In this document: positions 1 through 8,389 of the stretch, in pieces
Layout: every line of letters starts with the position of its first letter
Position numbering within the stretch: position 1 is the first letter of the stretch
NCBI GenBank assembly: GCA_964654125.1
Contig: CAZZGG010000080.1
Location: forward strand, 1-12,506
Direction of reading: 5' to 3'
DNA from: JAAYBY01 sp964654125
Lineage (GTDB): Bacteria > Bacillota > Clostridia > Saccharofermentanales > UBA5734
Length of the DNA stretch: 12,506 bases
Position numbers and translations under genes: made by a program
The notes under the pieces: model-generated
The model's database searches: none
What the model was told of the DNA's origin: nothing
Seen by the model: only the letters and a program-made list of their open reading frames with translations

Positions 1-37
1 AAAGCACTCTAGACTAGTAGGAGAGGATGATTGGGAA

Positions 38-808
38 ATGGAACTGTTGTTTCTTGGCACGGGAGCAGCCGACTGGCAAGGGCCACTAGAAAGCGGTGAA
101 GAAAGACTTTTTTCCTGCCTTTTGCTGGATGACCATCTGCTTTTTGATTGTGGTCCGACCTGCCTGACTGGTCTGGCCCGGCAGGGGCGTGATCCGGCTG
201 GCATTGAGGCTATTTTTGTCACCCACAGCCATAGTGACCATTTTGATCAGGCTATTCTGACCGAGCTTAGTGAAATAAGGCAGGCAAGGGGTTTGGCCCG
301 GCTCCAGGTCTTTGTGGAAGCCAGCTGGCTGAAAGAGCTTGACTTGCCTGGAGCGGATCTGATTGGCCTGGTACCGGAGAAACCTCTGCACTACAAAGAT
401 TATGTGTTGACAGCCCTGGCAGCCAATCATATTAGCTCTTATAGCGCTGAGACAGCCCTGCATTTTCTGGTCCAACAAAAAGAAAAGAGCTTCCTTTATG
501 CGACCGATGGGGCTTGGCTCTTGACCAGGACCTGGCGCTATTTACGGCAGCTGCAGCTGGACCTGGCAATTTTTGATTGCACCATGGGCCCTGATTTTGC
601 AGCTGACTGGCGCAGCTTTGAGCATAACTCACTCAGCATGGTCCAGGCCATGACTGGGATCCTAAAGACTAATGCAGTCTTAAAAAAAGACGCACCTGTT
701 ATCTTGACCCACTTAGCCAGGACCCTGCACCCCAGCCAGGCAGAACTGGATAAACTACTAGAAAAACCCTTTTTGGCCGCCCGGGATGGCTATCTGCACC
801 GGTTGTGA
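38..808 (+). CDS. MBL-fold metallo-hydrolase, PhnP-like
   Basis: A 256-residue protein with the metallo-beta-lactamase fold signature. Seen: the N-terminal strand and turn MELLFLGTGAADW, the metal-binding motif H63-S-H65-S-D67-H68, then H131 (AANH), D157 (YATDG), D180 (FDCTMG), H196 (EHNS) and a late H225 (LTHLA). This order matches the phosphodiesterase-type MBL group that includes PhnP and RNase Z relatives, which bind two metal ions, usually Zn or Mn. The length is typical and there is no signal peptide, so it should be cytosolic. The substrate cannot be told from sequence; a cyclic phosphate or phosphodiester is the usual guess. The start at 38 has AGGAGAGG about 11 bases upstream; an ATG at 27 is in another frame. 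No phn genes are near, so a role in phosphonate breakdown is not supported here. Family confident, function open. Confidence 0.88.
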   Translation: MELLFLGTGAADWQGPLESGEERLFSCLLLDDHLLFDCGPTCLTGLARQGRDPAGIEAIFVTHSHSDHFDQAILTELSEIRQARGLARLQVFVEASWLKELDLPGADLIGLVPEKPLHYKDYVLTALAANHISSYSAETALHFLVQQKEKSFLYATDGAWLLTRTWRYLRQLQLDLAIFDCTMGPDFAADWRSFEHNSLSMVQAMTGILKTNAVLKKDAPVILTHLARTLHPSQAELDKLLEKPFLAARDGYLHRL

Positions 809-811
809 AAG

Positions 812-2304
812 CTACCTGCTCCCGCCGCCACTGCCGCCACCAAATGAACCACCGCCACCACCGGAACTGCTGCTGGAACCACCGCTGCTAGCAATACTGC
901 TGCTGATGGTCCTGACCCGGGCTAGAGACTCTGTTGTATAGTAGGAGTTGGCATAATAGCTGGGGAAAAGCGTCTTATAATGCAAGCTGAAAGACTCAGC
1001 AAAACCAAAGATAACAGCCCAGAGCATCATCTGGTCCAGGATACTGTTGGCATATTCTGGCTGATCAATTAACTTGGGAAAATCACGCAAATAGTTGGCA
1101 AACATAAAGAGCCTGCCGTTTAATTCATCACCTTGCAGGGTCAGCTGCAGTTTTTTGCCTGGGTCTTGGCTATAGCCACTTTCAAAGAGAAATTGGCGGG
1201 AAGCCGNNNNNNNNNNNNNNNNNNNNNNNNNNNNNNNNNNNNNNNNNNNNNNNNNNNNNNNNNNNNNNNNNNNNNNNNNNNNNNNNNNNNNNNNNNNNNN
1301 NNNNNNAGCAAACGTTCGAAGCTGGCCTGATGGTCATGTTTGAGGAGAGCATAGATCTGCTCCAGATCACCAGTAAAAGGCAGGTCGCGCCAATAGTGGC
1401 CAGCATACTGGCGGCGCAATTTTCTGCGCCTTAGGCTCTGGGCGGCAAGCTTGACACCCGCAAGACCTGGCAAGGTAAACAAGAGCAGTACAAGAGCTAT
1501 TGTGGCCAGATTGGCGCCGGATCCGAAGAATTTTTTCAGTTTGCTACCATATGAACTACCCTTTAAGGCTTCAGATTTGATCTGGCTGAAGCTAAGCTCC
1601 AGCTTATCATTACTGGCAAAGCTGGCCTGGGGCAGCTTTGCCAAAATAGTGACATAGTCATCTGTTGCCAGAGCTGTTTCGCTGCTGACAATGATTGCGC
1701 CATCTGCATAGGCAATAGTTCCGGTAAAGCCAAAGGCCCAGATCTCGTCAGCTGAGGCTGGCAGAGTCTGGTTAGCTGCAGCAATCCTGATCCGGACCTG
1801 GCGGGGCGGCAGATTGGTCTGATCATTGACAAAACGCCAGAAGATGATCTGGGCATCGTCGAGCTGCTTGATAAAATCAGTGATAGTATAAGTGACCTTA
1901 TAGGTGTGGGAGCCATACTCACCAATACCCCAGCAGAGTTCATAATGATCGGCCTGCTTGACAATCCCGTTCTTAAAAGATTTTTCTGCGCGGCTGGCCT
2001 TGATATCCCAGTTATCCTGGTAGCTATACAATTGACCGTTTTCCTCAACCTGAAAATCGCGAATAGTCGATTGGCCCAGATTGCCGATCACAATAAAAAG
2101 CTCAGTGTCCTTGCTCAAGACAGCCCGGCGTCTTTCGCTGATCAGGGCACTGCCGTCGTCCTGGATCAGGACCTCAATATCCAGTTCTTGCAAAAAGTGG
2201 TCTGCTGCCAGAACTGCCGACCTGCTTAAGGCTAAAGGCAGGAAAAATAAGGCCAACAACAGGACTGACCAGTAAATAGTAAAGCCTTTGCTACTCGATC
2301 TCAT
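812..2304 (-). CDS. DUF2207 domain membrane protein, interrupted by assembly gap
   Basis: One gene read on the minus strand, split by 100 Ns. The upstream part (2304-1307) has a signal peptide or first membrane segment (residues about 9-33), then an extracellular DUF2207 domain (about 35-230) with the typical WGIGEYGSHTYKVTYT stretch, a membrane segment at about 267-288, a basic RRRKLRRQY stop-transfer, and a cytosolic start HYWRDLPFTGDLEQIYAL. The downstream part (1206-812) continues in another apparent frame: ASRQFLFESGYSQ..., FANYLRDFPKLID, WAVIFGFAESF, ending in a Gly/Ser-rich tail with GGGGGSFGGGSGGGSR. This is the usual end of DUF2207 proteins. For the halves to be one reading frame the true gap must leave remainder 2 when divided by 3, so 100 is a placeholder length. 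AAGGGGTGA lies just upstream of the start codon. The biochemical role of the family is unknown. A real frameshift cannot be excluded. Confidence 0.85.
825..905 (-). repeat. Gly/Ser low-complexity C-terminal tail
   Basis: Low-complexity coding DNA made mostly of GGN and AGC/TCC codons on the minus strand. It encodes a run of serines followed by a (Gly)n-Ser-Phe-(Gly)n stretch. Such tails are a recurrent end of DUF2207 proteins. It is part of the gene, not a separate element. Confidence 0.7.
1207..1306. other. Assembly gap of 100 Ns
   Basis: Exactly 100 undefined bases inside the DUF2207 gene. The round number marks a scaffolding placeholder. Frame arithmetic supports this: 998 coding bases before and 395 after require a gap of 3n+2, and 100 is 3n+1. 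Part of the cytosolic domain is missing, probably more than 33 residues judging from the usual size of the family. Confidence 0.97.
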
Positions 2305-2431
2305 CAGATCACCCCTTGCTCAAGACAGACTAAACTAATAGTGCACTCCCTGCTTACATATTAACAAAGGCAGCAGCTGGCGGGGAGACTAGTTTTTGCG
2401 TTATCATGGTAAAAAAGCTGGAGGTCAGTTT
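2305..2431. promoter_or_regulatory. Divergent intergenic region between DUF2207 and nitrilase genes
   Basis: The two genes diverge from these 127 bases, so promoters for both should lie here. Only ribosome-binding sites are clear: GGAGG at 2420-2424 for the plus-strand gene and the complement of CACCCCTT near 2310 for the minus-strand gene. AT-rich TATTAA (about 2358) and TATCAT (2403-2408) could be -10 elements, but no convincing -35 partner was seen. Confidence 0.35.
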
Positions 2432-3442
2432 ATGGCTGAAATCAAATTGGGTGCTATCCACGAAAAAAGTCTTTACCCGCCTGCCCAAACGGCTTCATCC
2501 GGCCAGGATCTGGCCCAGGCCCGCCACTACCGGGCCGAAAATATAGCCAAGACTATCGCCTGGCTGCATGAAGCCGGCCGGCAAAAACTGGACTTGGTCT
2601 GTACCAGGGAAAGTTTTAGTGGCAGTGACACCAGCCTGGCCCTGGCCGAGCCAGTGCCGGGACCACTGACAGAAGAACTGGGCCGGATCAGCCGCTGCTA
2701 CAGCATGTATATTGCCGCCAATTTTTACGAAAGATCTGGCGGGCTGGTCTATAACACATCAGTCCTGATCGACCGGCAGGGTGAGATTTTGGGCAAGTAC
2801 CAAAAAGTTCACCTGCCAGCCCAGGAAAAATGGACTGTGAGCGCAGGGGATCAGATCCCTGTCTTTACAACTGAACTGGGCCGGATCGGTTTTGCGATCT
2901 GCTATGATATCTGTTTCCCGGAGCATAGCAGGGCCCTGGCCCTGGCTGGTGCTGATCTGGTAATCCACCAGACCATGGGCTGGGGCGGCCTGACTTCTGT
3001 CCAGCAGGGAGCCGCTCTCTTGCAGACCAGGGCCCTGGACAACTGCTTTTATCTGCTGGTGGCCAAGAACATCCAGACCATAAACTCTAACTGGGCCAGC
3101 AGCTGCCTGATCGACAACCGAGGTAACTTCCTGGCCAAAGCCAGTGGCGAGAAAGAAGCAATTGCCCAGGCCAGCTTGACGCCAGACTATGAACGGCTGG
3201 ATGAAAACCATTACAATTCACTTTTTTCCGGTATCAGCAGCAGCAAGGCCAGGTTTTTGCTGGAAAGAAGACCAGAGCTTTATGAAATGATCAGCCAGCC
3301 AGCACCGCCTGCCCTGGCCAAATACCATGAGCTGGCCGGCCTGCTGAACAGTCCGGCCGGCCAGGCCCAGAACAAGGCACGTTGGCAAGCATATGGAAAA
3401 GAAAAAGCCCGTGGCCAGAGCGAACGGGAATATCATTGGTGA
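2432..3442 (+). CDS. Carbon-nitrogen hydrolase (nitrilase superfamily)
   Basis: A 336-residue amidohydrolase of the nitrilase superfamily, which cleaves C-N bonds in amides, carbamoyl compounds or nitriles. The Glu-Lys-Cys catalytic triad is visible: E60 in TRESF, K125 in KYQKVHLP and C157 in GFAICYDICFPEHSR; Y107-N108-T109 (VYNTS) is also conserved. The C157 region is the classic nucleophile elbow. No signal peptide, so cytosolic. I chose the ATG at 2432 because GGAGG lies 7 bases upstream; an in-frame ATG at 2396 would add 12 residues with no recognisable site. The C-terminal 60 residues, after the core domain, are polar and end in QSEREYHW. It is followed after 13 bases by the tandem GNAT gene, likely in one transcript. 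The substrate is not predictable; relatives include beta-ureidopropionase-, N-carbamoylputrescine- and omega-amidase-like enzymes. Confidence 0.88.
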   Translation: MAEIKLGAIHEKSLYPPAQTASSGQDLAQARHYRAENIAKTIAWLHEAGRQKLDLVCTRESFSGSDTSLALAEPVPGPLTEELGRISRCYSMYIAANFYERSGGLVYNTSVLIDRQGEILGKYQKVHLPAQEKWTVSAGDQIPVFTTELGRIGFAICYDICFPEHSRALALAGADLVIHQTMGWGGLTSVQQGAALLQTRALDNCFYLLVAKNIQTINSNWASSCLIDNRGNFLAKASGEKEAIAQASLTPDYERLDENHYNSLFSGISSSKARFLLERRPELYEMISQPAPPALAKYHELAGLLNSPAGQAQNKARWQAYGKEKARGQSEREYHW

Positions 3443-3455
3443 GGAGAGTAAAACG

Positions 3456-4451
3456 ATGAATCAAGCCAAGATCATAATCAGACCAGCAGCCCAAGAGCAC
3501 CTGGAGCCGGCCTGCCAGCTGGCAGTCGCTGCCTGGACTCCGATCCGCGAGATCTTTCGCCAGGAGATCGGCTCAGAGCTCTACCGGGTGTTTTTTGCCG
3601 ACTGGCAGGCCCAAAAATGCCAGGATGTGACCCAGGAGCTGAGTAGTGGCAGAGGCTTTGTCGCTTTAAGCGAGGGGCGCCTGGCCGGTTTTATCAGCTA
3701 TCGGCTGGACAAAGAGAAAAAAACCGCCCTAATCGGCACCAATGCTGTCAGCGCCGCTTGGCGTGGCCAGGGCATTGGCAGCCAGCTTTACCAGTATATT
3801 CTGGACTTATTGCAAGCAGAAGGCATCCGCTATGTTAATGTCACTACCGGCCTTGATGAAGGTCACGCTGCTGCCCGGCGGGCTTACAGCAAGGCTGGGT
3901 TTTCCTTGCACCTGCCTATCATCAGTTACTATCAGAAAATAGCTGCTGTCAGTCCGGTTTTGCCTGATCAGCTGGAGATTACTCCAGCCCGGCCAGAACA
4001 CCTGCCGGCGGCTTTTGACATAGCCACAGCTGCCTGGACAGGCATCCATGCTGAATACGAAAAACTGCTGGGAGCTGAACTGCATGAGGCTTTTTTTGGG
4101 GGCTGGCAGGCCAGAAAACATCAGGCCATCAGCTCAGAGCTTTTGTCTGGCCGCGGCTTTGTCGCCCTCTATCAAGGCCGACCGGCCGGCTTCATCAGCT
4201 ATGCCATGGCAAAAGATGCTGGTTTTGGCAGCCTAGGCAATAACGCAGTGCACAGTGATCTGCGCGGCCGGGGGATTGGCGGCCTGCTTTACAGCCATGT
4301 CCTGGCCTGTCTAGAAAAGGAAGGTATCCGCTATGCCAAGGTCACGACCGGCCTTGATGACAGCCATGCCCCGGCCCGCCGGGCCTATAGCAAGGCCGGC
4401 TTTTCAGTTGGTCTGCCCAGTATCAGTTATTATCAAAAGCTGGAGAGCTAG
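3456..4451 (+). CDS. Tandem-duplicated GNAT N-acetyltransferase
   Basis: A 331-residue protein built of two GNAT domains, about residues 5-161 and 172-329, in direct repeat with an offset of 167 residues. Each has the acetyl-CoA pyrophosphate loop: R103-G-Q-G-I-G and R270-G-R-G-I-G. Shared blocks include SGRGFVAL..GR.AGFISY, EGIRY..VTTGLD..HA.ARRAYSKAGFS and P.ISYYQK. The two halves are much closer to each other than distant GNAT paralogues usually are, pointing to an internal duplication in this lineage. Both keep the cofactor loop, so both may be active or form a pseudo-dimer. The acceptor amine is unknown. The start at 3456 has GAGGAG nine bases upstream; an earlier in-frame ATG at 3393 lies inside the nitrilase gene and is unlikely. 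It probably shares a transcript with the nitrilase gene. Confidence 0.88.
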   Translation: MNQAKIIIRPAAQEHLEPACQLAVAAWTPIREIFRQEIGSELYRVFFADWQAQKCQDVTQELSSGRGFVALSEGRLAGFISYRLDKEKKTALIGTNAVSAAWRGQGIGSQLYQYILDLLQAEGIRYVNVTTGLDEGHAAARRAYSKAGFSLHLPIISYYQKIAAVSPVLPDQLEITPARPEHLPAAFDIATAAWTGIHAEYEKLLGAELHEAFFGGWQARKHQAISSELLSGRGFVALYQGRPAGFISYAMAKDAGFGSLGNNAVHSDLRGRGIGGLLYSHVLACLEKEGIRYAKVTTGLDDSHAPARRAYSKAGFSVGLPSISYYQKLES

Positions 4452-4466
4452 AGCTCTGTCGACTTC

Positions 4467-4509
4467 GGGAATTAGTGGGATATGTTATTATGGGGAAGAA
4501 CTAATCCCC
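4467..4509 (+). promoter_or_regulatory. Inverted repeat between GNAT and GH106-like genes
   Basis: GGGAATTAGT (4467-4476) pairs with ACTAATCCCC (4500-4509) at 9 of 10 positions, with a 23-base loop holding TATTAT (4486-4491), a fair -10 match. No U-tract follows, so it is not a typical terminator. It may be an operator spanning a promoter for the glycosidase gene. No good -35 was seen. Confidence 0.3.
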
Positions 4510-4537
4510 CGTTATACAGCTGCCTGGAGGAAATACC

Positions 4538-7063
4538 ATGATTTTTAGCCCGGAAGATCTAGCAGCTTTAGATCCAGTTAAGCTGAGCAATCCACCAGCA
4601 TTTTTCTGGCCCGGCTACATGTGGCTGTGGCTTTCTCCCATCAGCCACGAGCTGATTGATCAGCAACTGGCTGAGTTTTGCCAGATTGGCGCCAGAACTA
4701 TCTGGATCCTGCCTCTGGCTAAGACCTGGCGGGCCTACCGCCTACCGACCGAACTGGAGCCTGAATTCATGTCAGATGAGTTCGGCGAGCTGATCCGTTA
4801 TACCCTGGCCCGGGCCAGGGAGCTGGACCTTTGTGTCTGGCTCAACGATGAGCCCGGTTACCCGTCCGGGGGTAATGTGGGCCAGATCGTGAAAGAAAAG
4901 CCGGAACTGATCGCCCGCCAGCTGGACAGGCAAGAGATTGCCCTGGCAGCAGGCCAGCAGTACCAGGTGCCAGATGATTGCCTGGCTGCCTTTGCCGGGG
5001 AGCTCTACCTCAAGCCCGGCCAGACCTGGACAGCTACTGCGCCGGTCACCTTGCAGCTTTATCTGGCCCAGCCGGTCCTGTCTTTGTCAGCGCCTAATTA
5101 CACTGATCTACTGCACTCGGGGACAGCACCGGCTTTTTTAGAGCACTGCTATGAAAAATGGCAGCAGCTGGCTGGGGCTTATTTTGGCACGACCGTGCCG
5201 GTGATCTTCTTTGATGAACCCAAGGTCAATAATCCGCCCTGGACAGATGATCTGGCGGCATCTTTTTTACAGGAAAAGGGTTACGATATTTTGCCTTTGT
5301 TGCCCCAGCTTTTCAGTGAGGATGCCAGCGGCAGCCAGGTACGCATTGATTATTTTGACTGGTGGACCAATAAGCTGGCAGAACGGTTTTTCCGGCCTCT
5401 TAAGGAATGGTGCCGGCAAAATGACGTGCGCCTGACCGGCCATTTTGGCGGTGATGATTACACCTTAGGCAATAAAAACCATGGCTATGGCCATATCCTG
5501 CGCCTTTTGCGCCAGACAGATCTACCCTGTGTTGATACAATCTGGCGCCAGATCTGGCCCGGCCTGCGCCGTGAATGCGATGATGGGCCTTGGGTGGCCA
5601 ATCACCATTTCCCCAAATATGCCTCCAGTGTGGCCCACCAGGAGGGCTTGCCCTTTGCCGGCAGTGAATCCTTTGCTGTCTATGGCAGTGGTCTGACCCC
5701 GGCCTATATGAAATGGATTACTGATTACCAGTATGTGCGTGGTATTAATATCCTGACCATGAGTAATGCCTTGTCTTCGACCAAAGATTATTTCAGTGGC
5801 CGGATCAGGCCAACTTATGTGCCTTTAAAAGCCAACCCGCTCAACCAGTACCTGGATCTTTTCCATGCTTATACAGCCCGGCTCAGCTTCTTGCTCAGCT
5901 TAGGCCGGCCCCTTGTGGATGCTGCCCTTTATTTCCCCATCCGGGACGTCTGGGCCGGTGGCAGCAGAGCCCAGAAGGCTGCGGCCAGCCATGATCTTTT
6001 AGCAGAGCAGTTGCTCAGCCGCCAGATCGATTTTGATCTGATCGATGATGATCTGCTGGCCAGTCCTGCTACAAGACTAGTAGATGGCCGCCTAAAGGTT
6101 GGCCCCATGCAATATGACACGGTTTATCTGGCCCGGGACAATCAGCCTAGTGCCAGTTCAGAGCAGCTGTTAGAGCGCTTCCGGGCCTCTGGCGGACAGG
6201 TCAAATCAGAAGCCGACGGACGGGGTCCCCTGAAAGTCCAACCAGAGCAGGCCCAGCTGCGCGTCATGCGGCGCCAGCTGGCAGATGGCAGGCTCTATTT
6301 TCTGGTTAATGAGGCAGAAGAAGCTCTTAGCTGTAAACTGGAGTTTTTCGAAGAAGGCAATATCTATCTGCTGGATCCGGCCACTGGCCAGGTCTTAAGG
6401 CCCCGCGCGGCCCGGCGCAGTAAGAAAAACTGGCAGCTGGAGCTGGAGCTAGATTTTGCCGGATCCTGCCTGGTCTATTTCACAAATAATACTTTGCCGG
6501 CCCGGCTTGAACCGCCCCGGCCGGGCCGGGAGCTGGTCCGCCTGGACAAGGGCTGGCAATTAGAGCCGCTGCGCCAGTATGTCCTGGGTGAGCATGACTT
6601 TGCAATTCAGACGCTCAGCAGCGGCAGCCAGGCGGCCCGGCTGGGCGACTGGTCTGAGCTCTTGGGTCAAGACTTTGCTGGTGATGTGGCCTATAGGCTC
6701 CAGTTCAGCCTGGCGCCGGATCAGGCCGAAAATGCGGCGATTTTAGATTTAGGCCAACTCAATTTTGCCTGCCAGGTCAGCTTGAACGGCCATGAACTGG
6801 GCCGCAAGGCCTGGGCACCTTTTTATTTCTATCCCGAGCAGGCTCTCAAGGCCGGCCTTAATCAGCTGGAAGTTATTGTCAGTAACAGTATGGCCAACCA
6901 GTTTGTTTATTCTGATAAGCTGGACAAGTGGCCGGATAATGTGATTGGACCCTACCATAAGATAGCCAAACCTTTTGAAGAAGAGACTGTCAGCTGGGGC
7001 AGCGGCCTGTTCGGACCGGTTCGCCTTTTGGCTGCCAGACAAGAAAATGAAGGAGAGCGATAA
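4538..7063 (+). CDS. GH106-like glycoside hydrolase (alpha-L-rhamnosidase-related)
   Basis: An 841-residue protein resembling the GH106 / alpha-L-rhamnosidase-related hydrolases. Seen: the opening PPAFFWPGYMWLWLSPISHELIDQQL, the motif W101-L-N-D-E105-P-G-Y-P-S-G (family form 'Y/W-DEPGWPSG'), FFDEPKV with D226-E227, TGHFGGDD (300-307), AGSE377SFAVYG, a linker with loop PMQYDTVYL, and a C-terminal galactose-binding-like beta sandwich (about 670-835) with VSLNGHELGRKAWAPF and ending SGLFGPVRL. Acidic residues E105, D226/E227 and E377 are candidates for catalysis; which ones act is inference. There is no signal peptide, so it likely works inside the cell on imported glycosides; many GH106 enzymes are exported. 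GGAGG lies just before the ATG at 4538. The CapA-like gene starts one base after its stop, so the two are translationally coupled. Exact substrate is unproven. Confidence 0.8.
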   Translation: MIFSPEDLAALDPVKLSNPPAFFWPGYMWLWLSPISHELIDQQLAEFCQIGARTIWILPLAKTWRAYRLPTELEPEFMSDEFGELIRYTLARARELDLCVWLNDEPGYPSGGNVGQIVKEKPELIARQLDRQEIALAAGQQYQVPDDCLAAFAGELYLKPGQTWTATAPVTLQLYLAQPVLSLSAPNYTDLLHSGTAPAFLEHCYEKWQQLAGAYFGTTVPVIFFDEPKVNNPPWTDDLAASFLQEKGYDILPLLPQLFSEDASGSQVRIDYFDWWTNKLAERFFRPLKEWCRQNDVRLTGHFGGDDYTLGNKNHGYGHILRLLRQTDLPCVDTIWRQIWPGLRRECDDGPWVANHHFPKYASSVAHQEGLPFAGSESFAVYGSGLTPAYMKWITDYQYVRGINILTMSNALSSTKDYFSGRIRPTYVPLKANPLNQYLDLFHAYTARLSFLLSLGRPLVDAALYFPIRDVWAGGSRAQKAAASHDLLAEQLLSRQIDFDLIDDDLLASPATRLVDGRLKVGPMQYDTVYLARDNQPSASSEQLLERFRASGGQVKSEADGRGPLKVQPEQAQLRVMRRQLADGRLYFLVNEAEEALSCKLEFFEEGNIYLLDPATGQVLRPRAARRSKKNWQLELELDFAGSCLVYFTNNTLPARLEPPRPGRELVRLDKGWQLEPLRQYVLGEHDFAIQTLSSGSQAARLGDWSELLGQDFAGDVAYRLQFSLAPDQAENAAILDLGQLNFACQVSLNGHELGRKAWAPFYFYPEQALKAGLNQLEVIVSNSMANQFVYSDKLDKWPDNVIGPYHKIAKPFEEETVSWGSGLFGPVRLLAARQENEGER

Positions 7064-7064
7064 A

Positions 7065-8258
7065 ATGAGAGAGCAAAGCCTCAAGGCGATTTTTGCCGGT
7101 GATTTATGTATGCGGGGCCTGGAGGGTCGACTTAGCCAGGCAGCTAGCAGCCGGCAGATTTTAGCCGGGATCCAGCCCCTGCTGGATCAGGCGGATCTGC
7201 GTCTGGTTAATCTGGAAAATCCACTCTTTGCCGCAGGTGCAGCCCAGCCAATTGCCAAGACCGGACCCAATCTGGAGGGCAGACCGGAAGATGTGGCCTT
7301 TCTTAAGGCGGGCGGCTTTGATTGCGCTAGCTTGGCCAATAACCATCTGGGTGATTTTGGTCCAGCTGGCGTCTTAAGGACTCTGGAGATTTTAGAGGAA
7401 AACTCAATAGCATATACAGGTGGCGGCCAGGACATTGAGGCTGCCTACCAGCCCTGGCTGGTCGGGAAAAACGGGATTAGACTGGCAGTTTTGGCAGTGG
7501 CGGAAAATGAATTTGGCGGTGCTGATTATAAAAAAGCCGGTTCGGCCGGTTTTGCTCTGGGCCGCCTGACTAAGGCCATCAAATCTGCCAGCCGCGAGGC
7601 TGACCATGTGGTGGTTGTCAGCCATGGCGGTAATGAATATAATCCCCTGCCCAGTCCACGGGTGGTTGAACGCTATCGCTTGCTGATCGACTGCGGTGCC
7701 TCAGCTGTGATCGGCATGCATCCCCACTGTCCCCAGGGCTGGGAGATCTATCAGGGCTGCCCGATTGTCTACAGCACCGGCAACCTGCTTTTTAAAAGCT
7801 CCAGCGATGCAGCTGACTCTTCCTGGTACTATGGCTATCTGGCCCAGCTGGAGTTCAGCAAGGGTAGCCAAGCCCGGCTGGAGGTCCACCCTTATCGCTT
7901 TGACCCTGGTTGTACTGCCATCACGCCTTTTGTCGGTGAGGATAAAGCCAGGATGCTGGCTTACCTGCATGAGATTGCCCAGCCCATTCAGGATGAAGAA
8001 CTGCTGGCCAATTATTTTAAAGGTTGGTGCACGATCACGGGCCTGGACCATCTTAAACTGATGCGCTTCCAGGATGAGTTCTTGACTGATCCAGCTCAGG
8101 CAAAAGATAAGCGTCTTTTGGTCATGCGCAATCTCTATACCTGTGAAGCCCATAATGAGCTGCTGACTGCCAGCTTGCGCCTTTTGGAAGAACAGGAGCT
8201 GGACTTGGCCCGCCAGATGGCCGAGCAGCTGAAGTTGTGGCAAAAGATGCCGGTTTGA
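7065..8258 (+). CDS. CapA family protein (poly-gamma-glutamate synthesis type, metallophosphatase-like)
   Basis: A 397-residue member of the CapA / PGA_cap family, which has a calcineurin-like metallophosphoesterase fold. Motifs in order: FAGD13LCM, N49-L-E51-N52-P, ASLAN92NH94LGDFG, VVVVSH187GGNEY, GASAVIGMH219PH221CPQG and VYSTGN240LLF. CapA of Bacillus takes part in poly-gamma-glutamate capsule export, but that protein is membrane anchored with CapB/C partners; here no signal or membrane segment and no capB/capC are seen. A cytosolic or moonlighting phosphatase-like role is therefore more likely. The start at 7065 follows AAGGAG (7050-7055), which lies inside the end of the glycosidase gene; in-frame upstream ATGs (6975, 7047) are less plausible. 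Coupling to the glycosidase suggests a joint role in sugar or cell-surface polymer metabolism. Confidence 0.83.
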   Translation: MREQSLKAIFAGDLCMRGLEGRLSQAASSRQILAGIQPLLDQADLRLVNLENPLFAAGAAQPIAKTGPNLEGRPEDVAFLKAGGFDCASLANNHLGDFGPAGVLRTLEILEENSIAYTGGGQDIEAAYQPWLVGKNGIRLAVLAVAENEFGGADYKKAGSAGFALGRLTKAIKSASREADHVVVVSHGGNEYNPLPSPRVVERYRLLIDCGASAVIGMHPHCPQGWEIYQGCPIVYSTGNLLFKSSSDAADSSWYYGYLAQLEFSKGSQARLEVHPYRFDPGCTAITPFVGEDKARMLAYLHEIAQPIQDEELLANYFKGWCTITGLDHLKLMRFQDEFLTDPAQAKDKRLLVMRNLYTCEAHNELLTASLRLLEEQELDLARQMAEQLKLWQKMPV

Positions 8259-8293
8259 CCCCCGGCCTTTACTGTCAGCAGATCTGATTGCTT

Positions 8294-8335
8294 GGGCAGG
8301 GGCAGAAAATATTTCTACCCCCTGCCCATTTAATT
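8294..8335 (+). terminator. Rho-independent terminator after the CapA-like gene
   Basis: GGGCAGGGG (8294-8302) pairs with CCCCTGCCC (8319-8327). Inside, AGAAA and TTTCT pair again around a 3-base loop, giving a long two-part hairpin. It is followed by the T-rich ATTTAATTT. It sits 36 bases after the CapA-like stop and before the convergent ATPase gene. Confidence 0.85.
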
Positions 8336-8389
8336 TGATCATATCTGAGCCAGCTAGCCAGAGCATGATTAGAGCGCAGCATGATTTTG

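Noticed and set aside
1133..1330. Small plus-strand reading frame across the N gap
   Set aside because: Half of it is undefined bases, and it is antisense to the DUF2207 gene.
1563..2048. 161-residue minus-strand reading frame
   Set aside because: Overlaps the DUF2207 gene on the same strand in another frame, with composition typical of a frame shadow.
2396..2431. Earlier start for the nitrilase-family gene
   Set aside because: No ribosome-binding site before 2396, whereas GGAGG precedes the ATG at 2432.
7701..8366. 221-residue minus-strand reading frame
   Set aside because: It lies wholly opposite the CapA-like gene and over its terminator, and shows no recognisable domain; a shadow frame.
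8362..8386. Direct repeat AGCATGATT, twice, 16 bp apart
   Set aside because: Too short and isolated to support a function; could be an attachment-like footprint, but there is no matching copy at the other side of the ATPase module.
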